From Ruminococcaceae bacterium UBA2719 (GTDB taxonomy: Bacteria > Bacillota > Clostridia > Oscillospirales > Acutalibacteraceae), in the NCBI GenBank assembly GCA_002353935.1, contig DEKP01000028.1, forward strand, positions 30,297 to 45,210: a stretch of DNA of 14,914 nucleotides, in the 5' to 3' direction. A model generated the notes under the pieces. That model was not told where the DNA came from, did no database searches, and worked only from the letters and a program-made list of their open reading frames with translations. Positions within the stretch are counted from its first letter, which is position 1; the number at the start of each line of letters is the position of its first letter. Positions 7,257-14,435 of the stretch are shown piece by piece. A program made the position numbers and the translations under genes.

Positions 7257-7835
7257 CTATTTTTTCAGTAAAATCACCAAAACATACAGTGAAATAAAAA
7301 GTAAAGAATAATTATATTTTGTATTTAGCAGAACATAAATTCCGCAAAGCATAAACGGTACCAAAAATACAAACGACAGTATTTTGATAACAATATTAAC
7401 TACATTAAACGAGAAAAAACACAATAAAATATGACTTAAAATTCCCGCTCCATCCAAGCTTTCTACCGGTAAAAGATTAAATATACCTATAACCAGATTT
7501 GCAACAAACAGTTTGTAGTTGATAAAATAAAAAACAAATGCAAATAAAAAGTTGAACAGTATGCCACCCGATGTTATAATCATGTCGCTTTTATAGCTCT
7601 TAGGCCTATCTGCTAAAATTAAAATATCAAATAGTCTAAATGTAACAGATTTGATTCTAAGTTTATATATAAACATAAAAAACAAATGACCTAATTCGTG
7701 AATTAACGAAGCGAGCAGACAAAACAAAATGTTTCCTGTTTTATCTAAAACAAGAGCTACAGATAAAACAGATACCACTTCGTAACCAATAAAAAAATCA
7801 ATTCTTTTCAGATGAAATTTCATTGCTTGTAGCAT
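7257..7835 (-). CDS. M50 site-2-type intramembrane metalloprotease, SpoIVFB-like
   Basis: A 192-aa polytopic membrane protein with the two signatures of site-2 proteases: HELGH at residues 46-50 (zinc ligands His46 and His50, catalytic Glu47) and a second-ligand motif NLLPVESLDG at 120-129 (Asp128). Compact size and four to five hydrophobic segments resemble SpoIVFB, which cleaves pro-sigma-K during sporulation, but many clostridial relatives have no proven substrate. It follows a small bitopic protein in the position SpoIVFA holds beside SpoIVFB. Its ATG (7835) lies 38 nt inside that gene; a second ATG at 7823 is possible, and neither has a good SD, so translation is probably coupled. It precedes the TIGR03960 pair, a common clostridial order. 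No CBS domain is present. Confidence 0.88.
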   Translation of the reverse strand: MLQAMKFHLKRIDFFIGYEVVSVLSVALVLDKTGNILFCLLASLIHELGHLFFMFIYKLRIKSVTFRLFDILILADRPKSYKSDMIITSGGILFNFLFAFVFYFINYKLFVANLVIGIFNLLPVESLDGAGILSHILLCFFSFNVVNIVIKILSFVFLVPFMLCGIYVLLNTKYNYSLLFISLYVLVILLKK

Positions 7836-8196
7836 TCTTTTCGGCTGAATTATTATATATAACCGAGTTCAAAAAATCAGTAAGAAGATTTTCATCAAAA
7901 GTCGACTGGGATATGAGTGTTTTATTCATTTGAATATCGTACCATGATTTTATAGAAGCATATGTATCAACATTAAACATCTTTACTAAGAATACTGCTA
8001 AAGCTATTAACACGCAAACAATAAGCTGAATTGAAATTACAACTTGCCCGTGCGATTTAGCGGTTGTTTCTTTAGGATTTTTCACAGGATCTAAAGCAGT
8101 TTCTTCTTGTTCTTCCGATTTTTCCATTATATATTCTTCGCTGGGATTTAAAAAGCCTTCGTCATAAATGATCTCATCTTTTCTAAACTCTTGCAA
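7798..8196 (-). CDS. Small single-pass membrane protein in SpoIVFA position
   Basis: A 132-aa protein with a charged, acidic N-terminal region (about 1-48, cytoplasmic by the positive-inside rule), one transmembrane helix (about 51-72, QVVISIQLIVCVLIALAVFL) and an external tail of about 60 residues. In related Clostridia this slot next to the M50 gene holds a SpoIVFA-like protein whose external part ends in an M23/LytM peptidase-like domain. Here nothing of that domain is present, so this would be a reduced form. TTG 8196 is chosen because GAGGTGAT precedes it by a few nt. That SD and start are buried in the hairpin at 8195-8235. The 3' end overlaps the protease gene by 38 nt. Homology to SpoIVFA is inferred mainly from position and topology. 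Confidence 0.72.
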   Translation of the reverse strand: MQEFRKDEIIYDEGFLNPSEEYIMEKSEEQEETALDPVKNPKETTAKSHGQVVISIQLIVCVLIALAVFLVKMFNVDTYASIKSWYDIQMNKTLISQSTFDENLLTDFLNSVIYNNSAEKNATSNEISSEKN

Positions 8197-8235
8197 ACTA
8201 TCACCTCATATAATAAATATATGCGGTGATAGTTT
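8195..8235 (-). promoter_or_regulatory. Hairpin masking the SD and start of the SpoIVFA-like gene
   Basis: An 11-bp perfect inverted repeat (8195-8205 with 8225-8235), one mismatch, then 6 more pairs (8207-8212 with 8218-8223) around a 5-nt loop fill almost the whole gap between the MATE stop and the next start. In the minus transcript the 3' arm contains the SD (GGTGAT) and reaches into the TTG start, so folding would block translation or attenuate the downstream genes. On minus only TTTGC follows, a weak U-tract. On plus it is followed by TTAATATT after the TTT of the stem, so it also resembles a terminator for antisense transcripts. Confidence 0.6.
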
Positions 8236-8247
8236 TTAATATTATCT

Positions 8248-9639
8248 TTAACTGTCTGTATCCAAGCGCTTGAATTCTTTTTTTCTCAATTTCATAAAAA
8301 ACAAAAGCGCTATAGCAATTGCCCCAAACTCAGCCAAAGGGAAAGCATACCACATTGCCGTCATATCTATTTTTGAAAGAAAATATGCAATTGGTAATAA
8401 AACTATCAACTGACGGCAAAAAGACATAAGCAAACTGTAGAAACCTTTGCCGACCGCCTGAAATAATGTTGAAAACATAATTCCGACAGCCGCCAATATA
8501 AATGATAAGCTTATAATTTTGAATACATTTTCACCTACAGAAAGCATCATTTCATCTGCATCGAACAAAGACAAAAGCCATCCGCTGCCAAATTGAAACA
8601 AGATAAGTCCCAAAGACATAATAGCAACTGCAATCATCACTCCAATGTTAAACGCGCTATACATTCGCTGTTTATTCTTTGCGCCATAGTTGTAGCCTAT
8701 TACAGGAGATACTCCTTGATTCAATCCAAATACAGGCATAAAGACAAAACTCTGCAATTTAAAATAAGCTCCAAATGAATTAATATACGCTTCTTTTGTT
8801 TGATTGGTGATATCTGACATGTATATAATAGCGTTGATTCCGCTTACCATAATCGAACCTACACACTGCATTATAATCGCAGGAAAGCCTACTACGTAGA
8901 TATCCTTTATTATCTGTAGGTCAAATTTAAAATTTTTAAAGGAAATCTTAATATCATGGTCTTTTTTCTTGATTAAAATAAGTATAAATATCATAGAGCA
9001 TATTTGACCAAAAACCGTTGCGATAGCAGCACCCGCTACCTCGAGCTTTGGAAAAAAGCCTATCCCGAAAATTAATAAAGGATCAAGGATAATATTAATT
9101 ACAGCTCCCAATGTTTGAGATAACATTGGAAAAAGCATATTTCCGCTTGCCTGCAGAGTTTTTTCTCCCATACAAGAATACATTAATCCTATTGAACTAC
9201 ACAAAACTATATGCAAATATTGCGTACCATAATTGAGAACAGTAGCATCTTGTGTAAATAATGAAATAAATTTTTTTGATATAAATAAGCCTATCAAAAA
9301 AAACAGTACCCAGTTTAAAAGTGCAAGCAACATTCCATGACTTGCGGCAGCATTAGCATCTTTGAAATTTTTTGCACCCAAGCGCCGGGCAATCAAAGAA
9401 TTCACACCTACCGACGTACCAACAGCAAACGATATCATAATAAGCTGCAACGGAAAGGCCAGTGATACGGCTGTAAAAGCCGATTTATTAATATGCGCAA
9501 CAAACATACTGTCAACTACATTATAAAGCGCTTGTATAAGCATTGAAAACATGGCCGGCAAACTCAAGCTTATAACCAAAGGCAGCATAGGTCTTGTTGC
9601 CATTTTATTTTCTTGTGAAACGTTTTTTATATTACTCAC
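8248..9639 (-). CDS. MATE-family multidrug/metabolite exporter
   Basis: A 463-aa, 12-helix inner-membrane antiporter that would export cationic drugs or metabolites using Na+ or H+. Typical features: first helix LPLVISLSLPAMFSMLIQALY with NVVDSMFV (about 40-47), GTSVGVNSLIARRLGAKN in the first half, INIILDPLLIFGIGF near 182-196, and MPVFGLNQGVSPVIGYNYGAKN starting the second half (about 308). It belongs to the MepA/DinF-like group rather than NorM, judged by wording only. GTG 9639 overlaps the end of the VanZ gene by 8 nt, with a weak AAGAAAGAAG site upstream. It is the second gene of the train driven from 10125-10153. Substrate cannot be predicted. Confidence 0.93.
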   Translation of the reverse strand: MSNIKNVSQENKMATRPMLPLVISLSLPAMFSMLIQALYNVVDSMFVAHINKSAFTAVSLAFPLQLIMISFAVGTSVGVNSLIARRLGAKNFKDANAAASHGMLLALLNWVLFFLIGLFISKKFISLFTQDATVLNYGTQYLHIVLCSSIGLMYSCMGEKTLQASGNMLFPMLSQTLGAVINIILDPLLIFGIGFFPKLEVAGAAIATVFGQICSMIFILILIKKKDHDIKISFKNFKFDLQIIKDIYVVGFPAIIMQCVGSIMVSGINAIIYMSDITNQTKEAYINSFGAYFKLQSFVFMPVFGLNQGVSPVIGYNYGAKNKQRMYSAFNIGVMIAVAIMSLGLILFQFGSGWLLSLFDADEMMLSVGENVFKIISLSFILAAVGIMFSTLFQAVGKGFYSLLMSFCRQLIVLLPIAYFLSKIDMTAMWYAFPLAEFGAIAIALLFFMKLRKKEFKRLDTDS

Positions 9640-10102
9640 TTTTATTCTTCTTTCTTGTATATGTTATATAAATTATAAAAGATATTATTATCAATGCAAA
9701 AAGCACGCCGGAAAAATCTAACAATACATCCAAAACGCTTGCCGATCTTCCCTGTGTTTTAAGTTGTAACAATTCATCTGTAACAGCAACGCATAAGCCT
9801 GATATAGGTGTAAAAATTAGACTTTTCTTTTGATTAAAACGATAATAAAAAAATGTTATGCTAAGCATTGTTCCAAGTGTAAAAAACTCAATAAAATGTG
9901 CCGTTTTACGAACAAATTTATCAGTTAAAGTTAATGGGATTTTAAGAAACGACAAAACGTTTTGAATATTCATCAAAACAACGCCGCTCTCTTTATCCGA
10001 TTGTTCGGCAACAGTCAATGAATTGGAAAAAATAAAGATTATAATCAACAAGGTAATCAAGGTTAATATAACACTGATTAAAAGGTGCTTTTTACTTCTC
10101 AA
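9632..10102 (-). CDS. VanZ-like membrane protein
   Basis: A small four-helix membrane protein of the VanZ/PF04892 family. Vancomycin-cluster VanZ gives low-level teicoplanin resistance, but most genomic relatives have no known role, and no other van gene is present here. Numbered from TTG 10102 (156 aa): RKTAHFIEF (His69, Glu72), then TDELLQ (Asp109, Glu110, Gln113), QGR (118-119) and the conserved LDVLLD (Asp125). I chose TTG 10102 because GGGGTG (10108-10113) stands 5 nt upstream and the promoter -10 at 10125-10130 lies upstream of it; a start at 10165 would put the promoter inside the gene and has no SD. It overlaps the MATE start by 8 nt, so the two are one transcript. Confidence 0.88.
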   Translation of the reverse strand: MRSKKHLLISVILTLITLLIIIFIFSNSLTVAEQSDKESGVVLMNIQNVLSFLKIPLTLTDKFVRKTAHFIEFFTLGTMLSITFFYYRFNQKKSLIFTPISGLCVAVTDELLQLKTQGRSASVLDVLLDFSGVLFALIIISFIIYITYTRKKNKSE

Positions 10103-10107
10103 AATTT

Positions 10108-10113
10108 CACCCC
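10108..10113 (-). promoter_or_regulatory. Ribosome-binding site that fixes the VanZ start
   Basis: GGGGTG on minus, five nt before TTG 10102, matches the GGAGGTG consensus. The expected transcription start (about 10118) is only a few bases upstream, so the mRNA has a leader of roughly 15 nt. Confidence 0.7.
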
Positions 10114-10124
10114 ATATCTTGTAT

Positions 10125-10153
10125 ATTTTAACCTTTATGCCGAAACATGTCAA
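10125..10153 (-). promoter_or_regulatory. Strong sigma-A promoter for the VanZ-MATE gene train
   Basis: Consensus TTGACA (10148-10153), a 17-nt spacer and TAAAAT (10125-10130) on minus. It is the only clear promoter seen upstream of the VanZ-to-HAD train. Confidence 0.85.
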
Positions 10154-10192
10154 ACCAAATATCAAAGTTTTATTAAATGCTTCAAATAGGTA

Positions 10193-10221
10193 TTGAATTA
10201 GTATATATTTTCAGCTATAAT
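10193..10221 (+). promoter_or_regulatory. Strong sigma-A promoter for the PF06695-oxidoreductase operon
   Basis: TTGAAT (10193-10198), a 17-nt spacer and a perfect TATAAT (10216-10221). The leader to ATG 10253 would be about 25 nt and carries AGGAG. It is divergent from the minus promoter at 10125-10153, with 39 bp between the two -35 boxes. Confidence 0.88.
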
Positions 10222-10252
10222 GCTAAATGGAACAAAAATATAGGAGTATACT

Positions 10253-10738
10253 ATGATACATTATATTATTGAATTTTTTATTTCCATGGTTCCGTTAGTG
10301 GAGCTTAGAGGAGCTATTCCCTATGCGATTGGATTTGATTGTAATAAAATCGCCGCTTATATTATTGCTATTATAGGCAACATGCTACCGGTTCCGTTTA
10401 TATATTTCTTTGCCAGAAAAATACTTTTATGGGGAAAAGATAAAAAATATATAGGCAAGTTCTTTACATGGTGCCTGAACAAGGGTGAAAAAAGCGGTCA
10501 AAAACTACAGTCTAAATCAGAAAAAGGCTTGTTTATCGCGCTTATGCTTTTCGTAGGTATTCCACTCCCCGGAACAGGCGCTTGGACCGGAACACTGGCC
10601 GCAAGCCTTTTGGATATAGACTTTAAAAAAAGTATTATCGCGGTTCTGTTAGGCGTTATCATTGCCGGAGTAATTATGTGGCTTGCAAGTGTTGGAGTAT
10701 TCGGCGCAATTGGTGCTATATTTGCCCCTAATCAATAA
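10253..10738 (+). CDS. Small multidrug export-like membrane protein (PF06695)
   Basis: A 161-aa integral membrane protein of the COG2426/PF06695 family, named after small multidrug exporters, though transport is unproven for most members. Signatures: MVPLVELRGAIPYAIG near residues 12-27, and FVGIPLPGTGAWTGTLAASLL near 100-120, both re-entrant or helix-cap segments. Hydrophobic helices are seen at about 33-54, 91-117 and 126-152. ATG 10253 is preceded by AGGAG with good spacing. It is first in a plus-strand operon; 32 nt separate it from the HI0933-family gene. No functional link to the oxidoreductases is evident. Confidence 0.88.
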   Translation: MIHYIIEFFISMVPLVELRGAIPYAIGFDCNKIAAYIIAIIGNMLPVPFIYFFARKILLWGKDKKYIGKFFTWCLNKGEKSGQKLQSKSEKGLFIALMLFVGIPLPGTGAWTGTLAASLLDIDFKKSIIAVLLGVIIAGVIMWLASVGVFGAIGAIFAPNQ

Positions 10739-10770
10739 AAAACTAAGTTTAACAAATTCACGAGGATATC

Positions 10771-11991
10771 ATGAAAGAAAAAAAGGTTTATGCTACAATC
10801 ATCGGCGGCGGTGAGGCAGGTATGATCTGCGCTTGCACTGCCGCCGAAAAATCAAAAGATAATAAAATATTGATTCTTGAAAAAGCTGATAGAATAGGGA
10901 AAAAATTGTTGGTAACCGGAAACGGAAAATGCAATTTAACTAATTTAAATTCCTCAAGCAACAATTATCACGGTAAGGGCTGCGAAAACTTAATCAATAT
11001 TCTATATCAGAAATATAACCCGCAGTATATACTAAAGTTTTTTGAAAACAACGGTCTTATCACTGCTTCTGATATTAAAGGCCGTGTTTATCCTATATCT
11101 AAATATGCAGGCTCGGTTTTAGATGTTTTGAGATATGCTCTTAATAAAAACCATGTTGAAATTGAATGTGATTGTAATATAGAAAGAATAAATAAGACCA
11201 AGTGGGGGTTTGAAATAAATTATAACGATACTATTGTTAAAACAAAAAAACTTATCATAGCTACCGGTGGAAAATTCGACTATAAAGGCGCAGAAAGCGG
11301 CTCATGTGATATTATAAATATGCTCAATTTTAAAAAAACTCAGCTTTCTCCTGCCCTATCGCCTATTTATGTAAAATCCAATATAATTCACCAATTAAAA
11401 GGAATCAGAATGTCGGCTAAAGTAACGTTGAAAAAAGACGGCAAAGAGATAAAAAGCGAATATGGAGAAGTACAATTCACCAACAATGCCCTTTCGGGAA
11501 TTTGTATATTTAATTTATCTAGATATGCAAATAAGACTGATGATTGCATTGTATCTGTGCAATTTTTGCCGGAGATGAGCTATAACGAAATTTTTTCTAT
11601 GCTAAAAAACAGAATAAAGTTATTTAATAAGGACAATATAAGCGATATATTTATAGGAATGTTTAGAAAAAATCTCGCAAAAGCAATCATCAACTCTTGT
11701 AAAATAAACGAAAATAAAAATACCGCTGATTTGACGGATAATGAAATAAAAGCACTTGCAAAAGTGCTGTACTCTTGGGACTTTAAAACCACTGTTAAAT
11801 CAGATTTCAAAAACGCTCAAGTAACAGCCGGCGGCGTTTATCTTAACGAGATTGATAAAATAACCTTTGAAAGCAAAAAACACAAAGATTTATATATTAT
11901 AGGAGAAGCCTTGGATATAGACGCAGACTGTGGCGGATACAATCTACAGTTTGCTTTTGCAAGCGGCATGAAAGTCGGTGAAAATTTATGA
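10771..11991 (+). CDS. HI0933/YhiN-family FAD-dependent oxidoreductase
   Basis: A 406-aa flavoprotein of the HI0933-like family (PF03486; relatives include BaiN and YhiN). FAD-binding elements: IIGGGEAGMICA (10-21, GxGxxG), ILEKADRIGKKLLVTGNGKCNLTN (35-58, the family hallmark), IATGG near 165, and at the C-terminus VTAGGVYLNEID, then GEALDIDADCGGYNLQFAFASG, which closes the FAD site. The middle third is the family's inserted beta-barrel/helical domain. Length is typical. ATG has GAGG upstream. Its stop shares ATGA with the next start (4-nt overlap). The reaction is unknown for most members; BaiN from a bile-acid-metabolising Clostridium reduces steroid intermediates, but orthology here is not implied. 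Confidence 0.93.
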   Translation: MKEKKVYATIIGGGEAGMICACTAAEKSKDNKILILEKADRIGKKLLVTGNGKCNLTNLNSSSNNYHGKGCENLINILYQKYNPQYILKFFENNGLITASDIKGRVYPISKYAGSVLDVLRYALNKNHVEIECDCNIERINKTKWGFEINYNDTIVKTKKLIIATGGKFDYKGAESGSCDIINMLNFKKTQLSPALSPIYVKSNIIHQLKGIRMSAKVTLKKDGKEIKSEYGEVQFTNNALSGICIFNLSRYANKTDDCIVSVQFLPEMSYNEIFSMLKNRIKLFNKDNISDIFIGMFRKNLAKAIINSCKINENKNTADLTDNEIKALAKVLYSWDFKTTVKSDFKNAQVTAGGVYLNEIDKITFESKKHKDLYIIGEALDIDADCGGYNLQFAFASGMKVGENL

Positions 11992-13580
11992 TACGTCTGT
12001 CTAATATGCGCTTACCAATAAATTACAACGATGAAGATATTAGAAAGATTTGCGCAAAAGAACTGAGAATATCACCCAAAAATATAGAAAAAGCCTCATT
12101 ATATAAACGTTCAATTGACGCAAGACATAAAAATGATATCCATTATGTTTCCCAAATTGAAGTGTTTTTAAATACAAATGAAAAAAATATTATATCAAAA
12201 TGTAAAAGTGCAAAAGCTGCTATATCAGAAAAATACAATTATGAGCCTGTATCTCCAGGAGACAAATCGATAAAGCCTCTGATTATAGGTATGGGTCCGG
12301 CCGGTTTATTTTGTGCACTGATAATGTGTCAATCCGGCATAGAACCTATCGTGATCGACAGAGGATCAAGTGTAGATATAAGAACAAAAAAGGTAAACGA
12401 ATTTTGGAACAATAGAAATCTCGACACAGAATGCAACGTACAATTCGGTGAGGGCGGAGCGGGTACATTTTCTGACGGAAAGTTAAATACCGGTACAAAA
12501 GATACAAGAGCCAGAAAAGTACTGGAAGAATTTGTTCATTACGGTGCGCCGTATGAAATACTATATAATGCTAAACCTCATATCGGAACGGATAAACTTA
12601 AAGCTACAATAAAAAATTTACGTCTGGATTTAGAAAAAATGGGCGCAAAAATTATGTTTGATACAAAGCTGATTAATATAAATTGTAATAATAACAAGGT
12701 ACAGTCTGCTGTGCTTATGCAAAACTCAAAAGAAATTACAATAGAATGCAGTCATCTTATATTAGCGACAGGCCACAGCAGCAGAGATACCTTTGAAATG
12801 CTGTATAATATGGGAATCTCGATGGAAGATAAAGCTTTTTCTGTAGGCGCAAGAATTGAACACTTAAGAGAAAAAATTGATTTTGCACAATATGGTAATC
12901 TCTCAAAACAGCTTCCGGCAGCAGATTATAAAGAAAGCGTACATCTCAAAGACGGCAGAGGTGTATATACATTTTGTATGTGTCCGGGCGGGGTTGTTGT
13001 TGCTTCACAGAGCGAAAAAAATTCTGTTGTAACCAACGGTATGAGCTATTTCAAACGTGACAATATCAATTCAAATTCTGCTCTCTTGGTCGCTGTTAAC
13101 CCAGACGACATCAAAAGCAACAAAAAACTTAAAGGAATGTATTTTCAAAGAGAACTTGAGAAAAAAGCATTTATCTTTGGCGGCGAAGATTACAGCGCCC
13201 CTGTACAAAAAGTTGGAGATTTTTTAAAAAATCAAAAATCAAAATCTTTCGGAAACATTTTGCCAACTTATAGACCCAATGTCAAATTTGCAAAAATGGA
13301 TGATATTCTACCCGCTTTTGTTGTTCACGGTATGCGTCAAGCAATACCGCTTATAGATAAAAAACTGCACGGTTTTGCAGATAGTGACGCTATCCTTACA
13401 GCGGTAGAGTCCAGAAGTTCATCTCCAATAAGAATTTTGAGAAACAGAGATATGCAAAGCGTCAGTATACAAAACCTCTATCCCTGCGGCGAGGGCGCAG
13501 GATATGCGGGAGGAATTATATCTGCTGCTGTTGACGGAATAAAATGTGCCGAACAAATACTTTTGAGCACAAAAAAATAA
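11988..13580 (+). CDS. COG2509-family FAD-dependent dehydrogenase
   Basis: A 530-aa cytoplasmic flavoprotein. Residues 1-90 form the extra N-terminal domain typical of COG2509 proteins (MIRLSNMRLPIN...), followed by the dinucleotide fold IIGMGPAGLFCA (GxGxxG at 101-106) and IDRG. Other family segments are NVQFGEGGAGTFSDGKLNTG (about 144-163), ILATGHSSRDTFEML, a cysteine-containing TFCMCPGGVV, and the C-terminal YPCGEGAGYAGGIISAAVDG that completes the FAD site. The enzymatic reaction is unknown. It overlaps the HI0933-family gene by 4 nt with GGTGA upstream, so the two are translationally coupled and may share redox chemistry. It is last in the operon, followed at once by a strong terminator. 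Confidence 0.93.
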   Translation: MIRLSNMRLPINYNDEDIRKICAKELRISPKNIEKASLYKRSIDARHKNDIHYVSQIEVFLNTNEKNIISKCKSAKAAISEKYNYEPVSPGDKSIKPLIIGMGPAGLFCALIMCQSGIEPIVIDRGSSVDIRTKKVNEFWNNRNLDTECNVQFGEGGAGTFSDGKLNTGTKDTRARKVLEEFVHYGAPYEILYNAKPHIGTDKLKATIKNLRLDLEKMGAKIMFDTKLININCNNNKVQSAVLMQNSKEITIECSHLILATGHSSRDTFEMLYNMGISMEDKAFSVGARIEHLREKIDFAQYGNLSKQLPAADYKESVHLKDGRGVYTFCMCPGGVVVASQSEKNSVVTNGMSYFKRDNINSNSALLVAVNPDDIKSNKKLKGMYFQRELEKKAFIFGGEDYSAPVQKVGDFLKNQKSKSFGNILPTYRPNVKFAKMDDILPAFVVHGMRQAIPLIDKKLHGFADSDAILTAVESRSSSPIRILRNRDMQSVSIQNLYPCGEGAGYAGGIISAAVDGIKCAEQILLSTKK

Positions 13581-13613
13581 AACAAAAAGGCTTTTAAAAA
13601 GCCTTTTTGTTTT
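13579..13613 (+). terminator. Rho-independent terminator of the oxidoreductase operon
   Basis: A perfect 17-bp inverted repeat (AAAACAAAAAGGCTTTT, 13579-13595, and its complement, 13597-13613) begins at the end of the stop codon. The GGC/GCC core with flanking A- and T-tracts makes it work in either direction. Confidence 0.92.
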
Positions 13614-13646
13614 AGATATGGTATAATAGACTTGGTGATAGAAATA

Positions 13647-14080
13647 TTGGAAAAGAACGTACAAAACAGAAACCAAGTCGAAATCATATGCATAGAAAAT
13701 TTAGTGTCGCAAGACCACTTACTGCGCAAAATTGAGAGAGCGGTAGACTTTAAAAAATCTACGATTTCGTAGAGGACTGGTATTGTACCGACAACGGCAG
13801 ACCAAGTATTGACCCGGTGATTTTGTTCAAGATGGTTCTCATTCAACATCTTTACGGCATACGATCACTTCGCCGCGTAGCAGATGAGGTATCATTAAAT
13901 ATCGCGTATCGTTGGTTTTTAGGCTACGCGATTAATGAGCCGACACTGCACTTTTCCAAATTAAGCTACAATTTCCGTCATTGCTTTAACGAGGAAACCA
14001 TTGACAAGATTTTTAACTGGATTCTTGAAGAAATCGCAAACGAGGGCTATCTGAATCCAGAATCGGTATTCATCGATAGC
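13647..14080 (+). pseudogene. IS1182-family transposase, N-terminal fragment with frameshift
   Basis: From TTG 13647 (GGTGAT 7 nt upstream) the frame reads MEKNVQNRNQVEIICIENLV...LLRKIERAVDFKK, stops at a TAG, and continues one frame over as IYDFVEDWYC, NGRPSIDPVILFKMVLIQ, YGIRSLRRVADEV, AYRWFLGY and finally VFIDS, the first catalytic Asp region of the DDE domain. This is the DUF772-type N-terminus of IS1182 transposases. The frames rejoin if one A is added to the six-A run at 13752-13757. After VFIDS the expected THIKA... is missing: the sequence switches at 14066-14080 to an inverted IS481-type gene. Roughly the C-terminal two thirds and the right end are lost. An extended -10-like TGGTATAAT (ending 13627) precedes it. 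Confidence 0.85.
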
Positions 14081-14435
14081 GGTGTATTGATAAAATTTTT
14101 CTCCCTCTGCTTCGCCAACAATGCAAGCTGAAGGTACAAATTTAACGTCGAGCTGCACTCTTTGACCGGGATAAAACATCTTTTCGTAAGGTTTTGGTAT
14201 ATATTGGGGATTTGGTAAAGTTTTTCTTGGCTCGCCGAGCTTTCTAAGTATACTATACAGTCCAGTTATGCTTCTGGTGTATCCTCGTTGTCTGAGCTTA
14301 ACCCAGAATACGATCAGCTCGGCGTGAGGATTACGCCGACGCATATCCCCTTATTAACTTAATTTCAGCCTCAGTGTGTTGAGATGGATGGTGATGAGGG
14401 CGATGAGACCTATCCGCTAAAGATTGAAGCATTCC
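14066..14435 (-). pseudogene. IS481-family transposase, internal fragment with frameshift
   Basis: Minus-strand reading gives LQSLADRSHRPHHHPSQHT, then (one frame over) MRRRNPHAELIVFWVKLRQR, GYTRSITGLYSILRKLGE, KPYEKMFYPGQRVQLDVKFV (first DDE Asp in QLDVK) and FYQYTAIDEY. I recognise this as the linker and early catalytic core of an IS481-like DDE transposase common in Clostridia. A C-run of four at 14347-14350 (expected three) causes the frameshift just before MRRRN. The N-terminal helix-turn-helix region is replaced at about 14433 by an IS200 fragment, and everything after AIDEY is replaced by antisense IS1182 sequence. No terminal repeats remain, so it cannot have arrived here as an intact copy. 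Confidence 0.85.

Noticed and set aside
7257..8196. Calling the pair true spoIVFA/spoIVFB
   Set aside because: Motifs support an M50 protease and topology fits, but sequence alone does not show that the substrate is pro-sigma-K; many clostridial homologues lie outside the sporulation pathway.
9632..10102. Glycopeptide resistance from the VanZ-like gene
   Set aside because: No vanA/vanH/vanX or VanRS genes nearby; isolated VanZ-family genes are widespread and usually have no known resistance role.
9632..10165. Longer VanZ start at 10165
   Set aside because: No SD upstream, and the strong promoter's -10 (10125-10130) would lie inside the gene.
13629..13680. GACTTGGT/ACCAAGTC inverted repeat as an IS end
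   Set aside because: The second arm lies inside conserved transposase codons (NQVE), so it is not a terminal repeat.
13961..14344. 127-codon minus frame as one intact protein
   Set aside because: Its last 40 or so codons are antisense to the IS1182 transposase; the frame crosses the IS-IS joint and stays open by chance.
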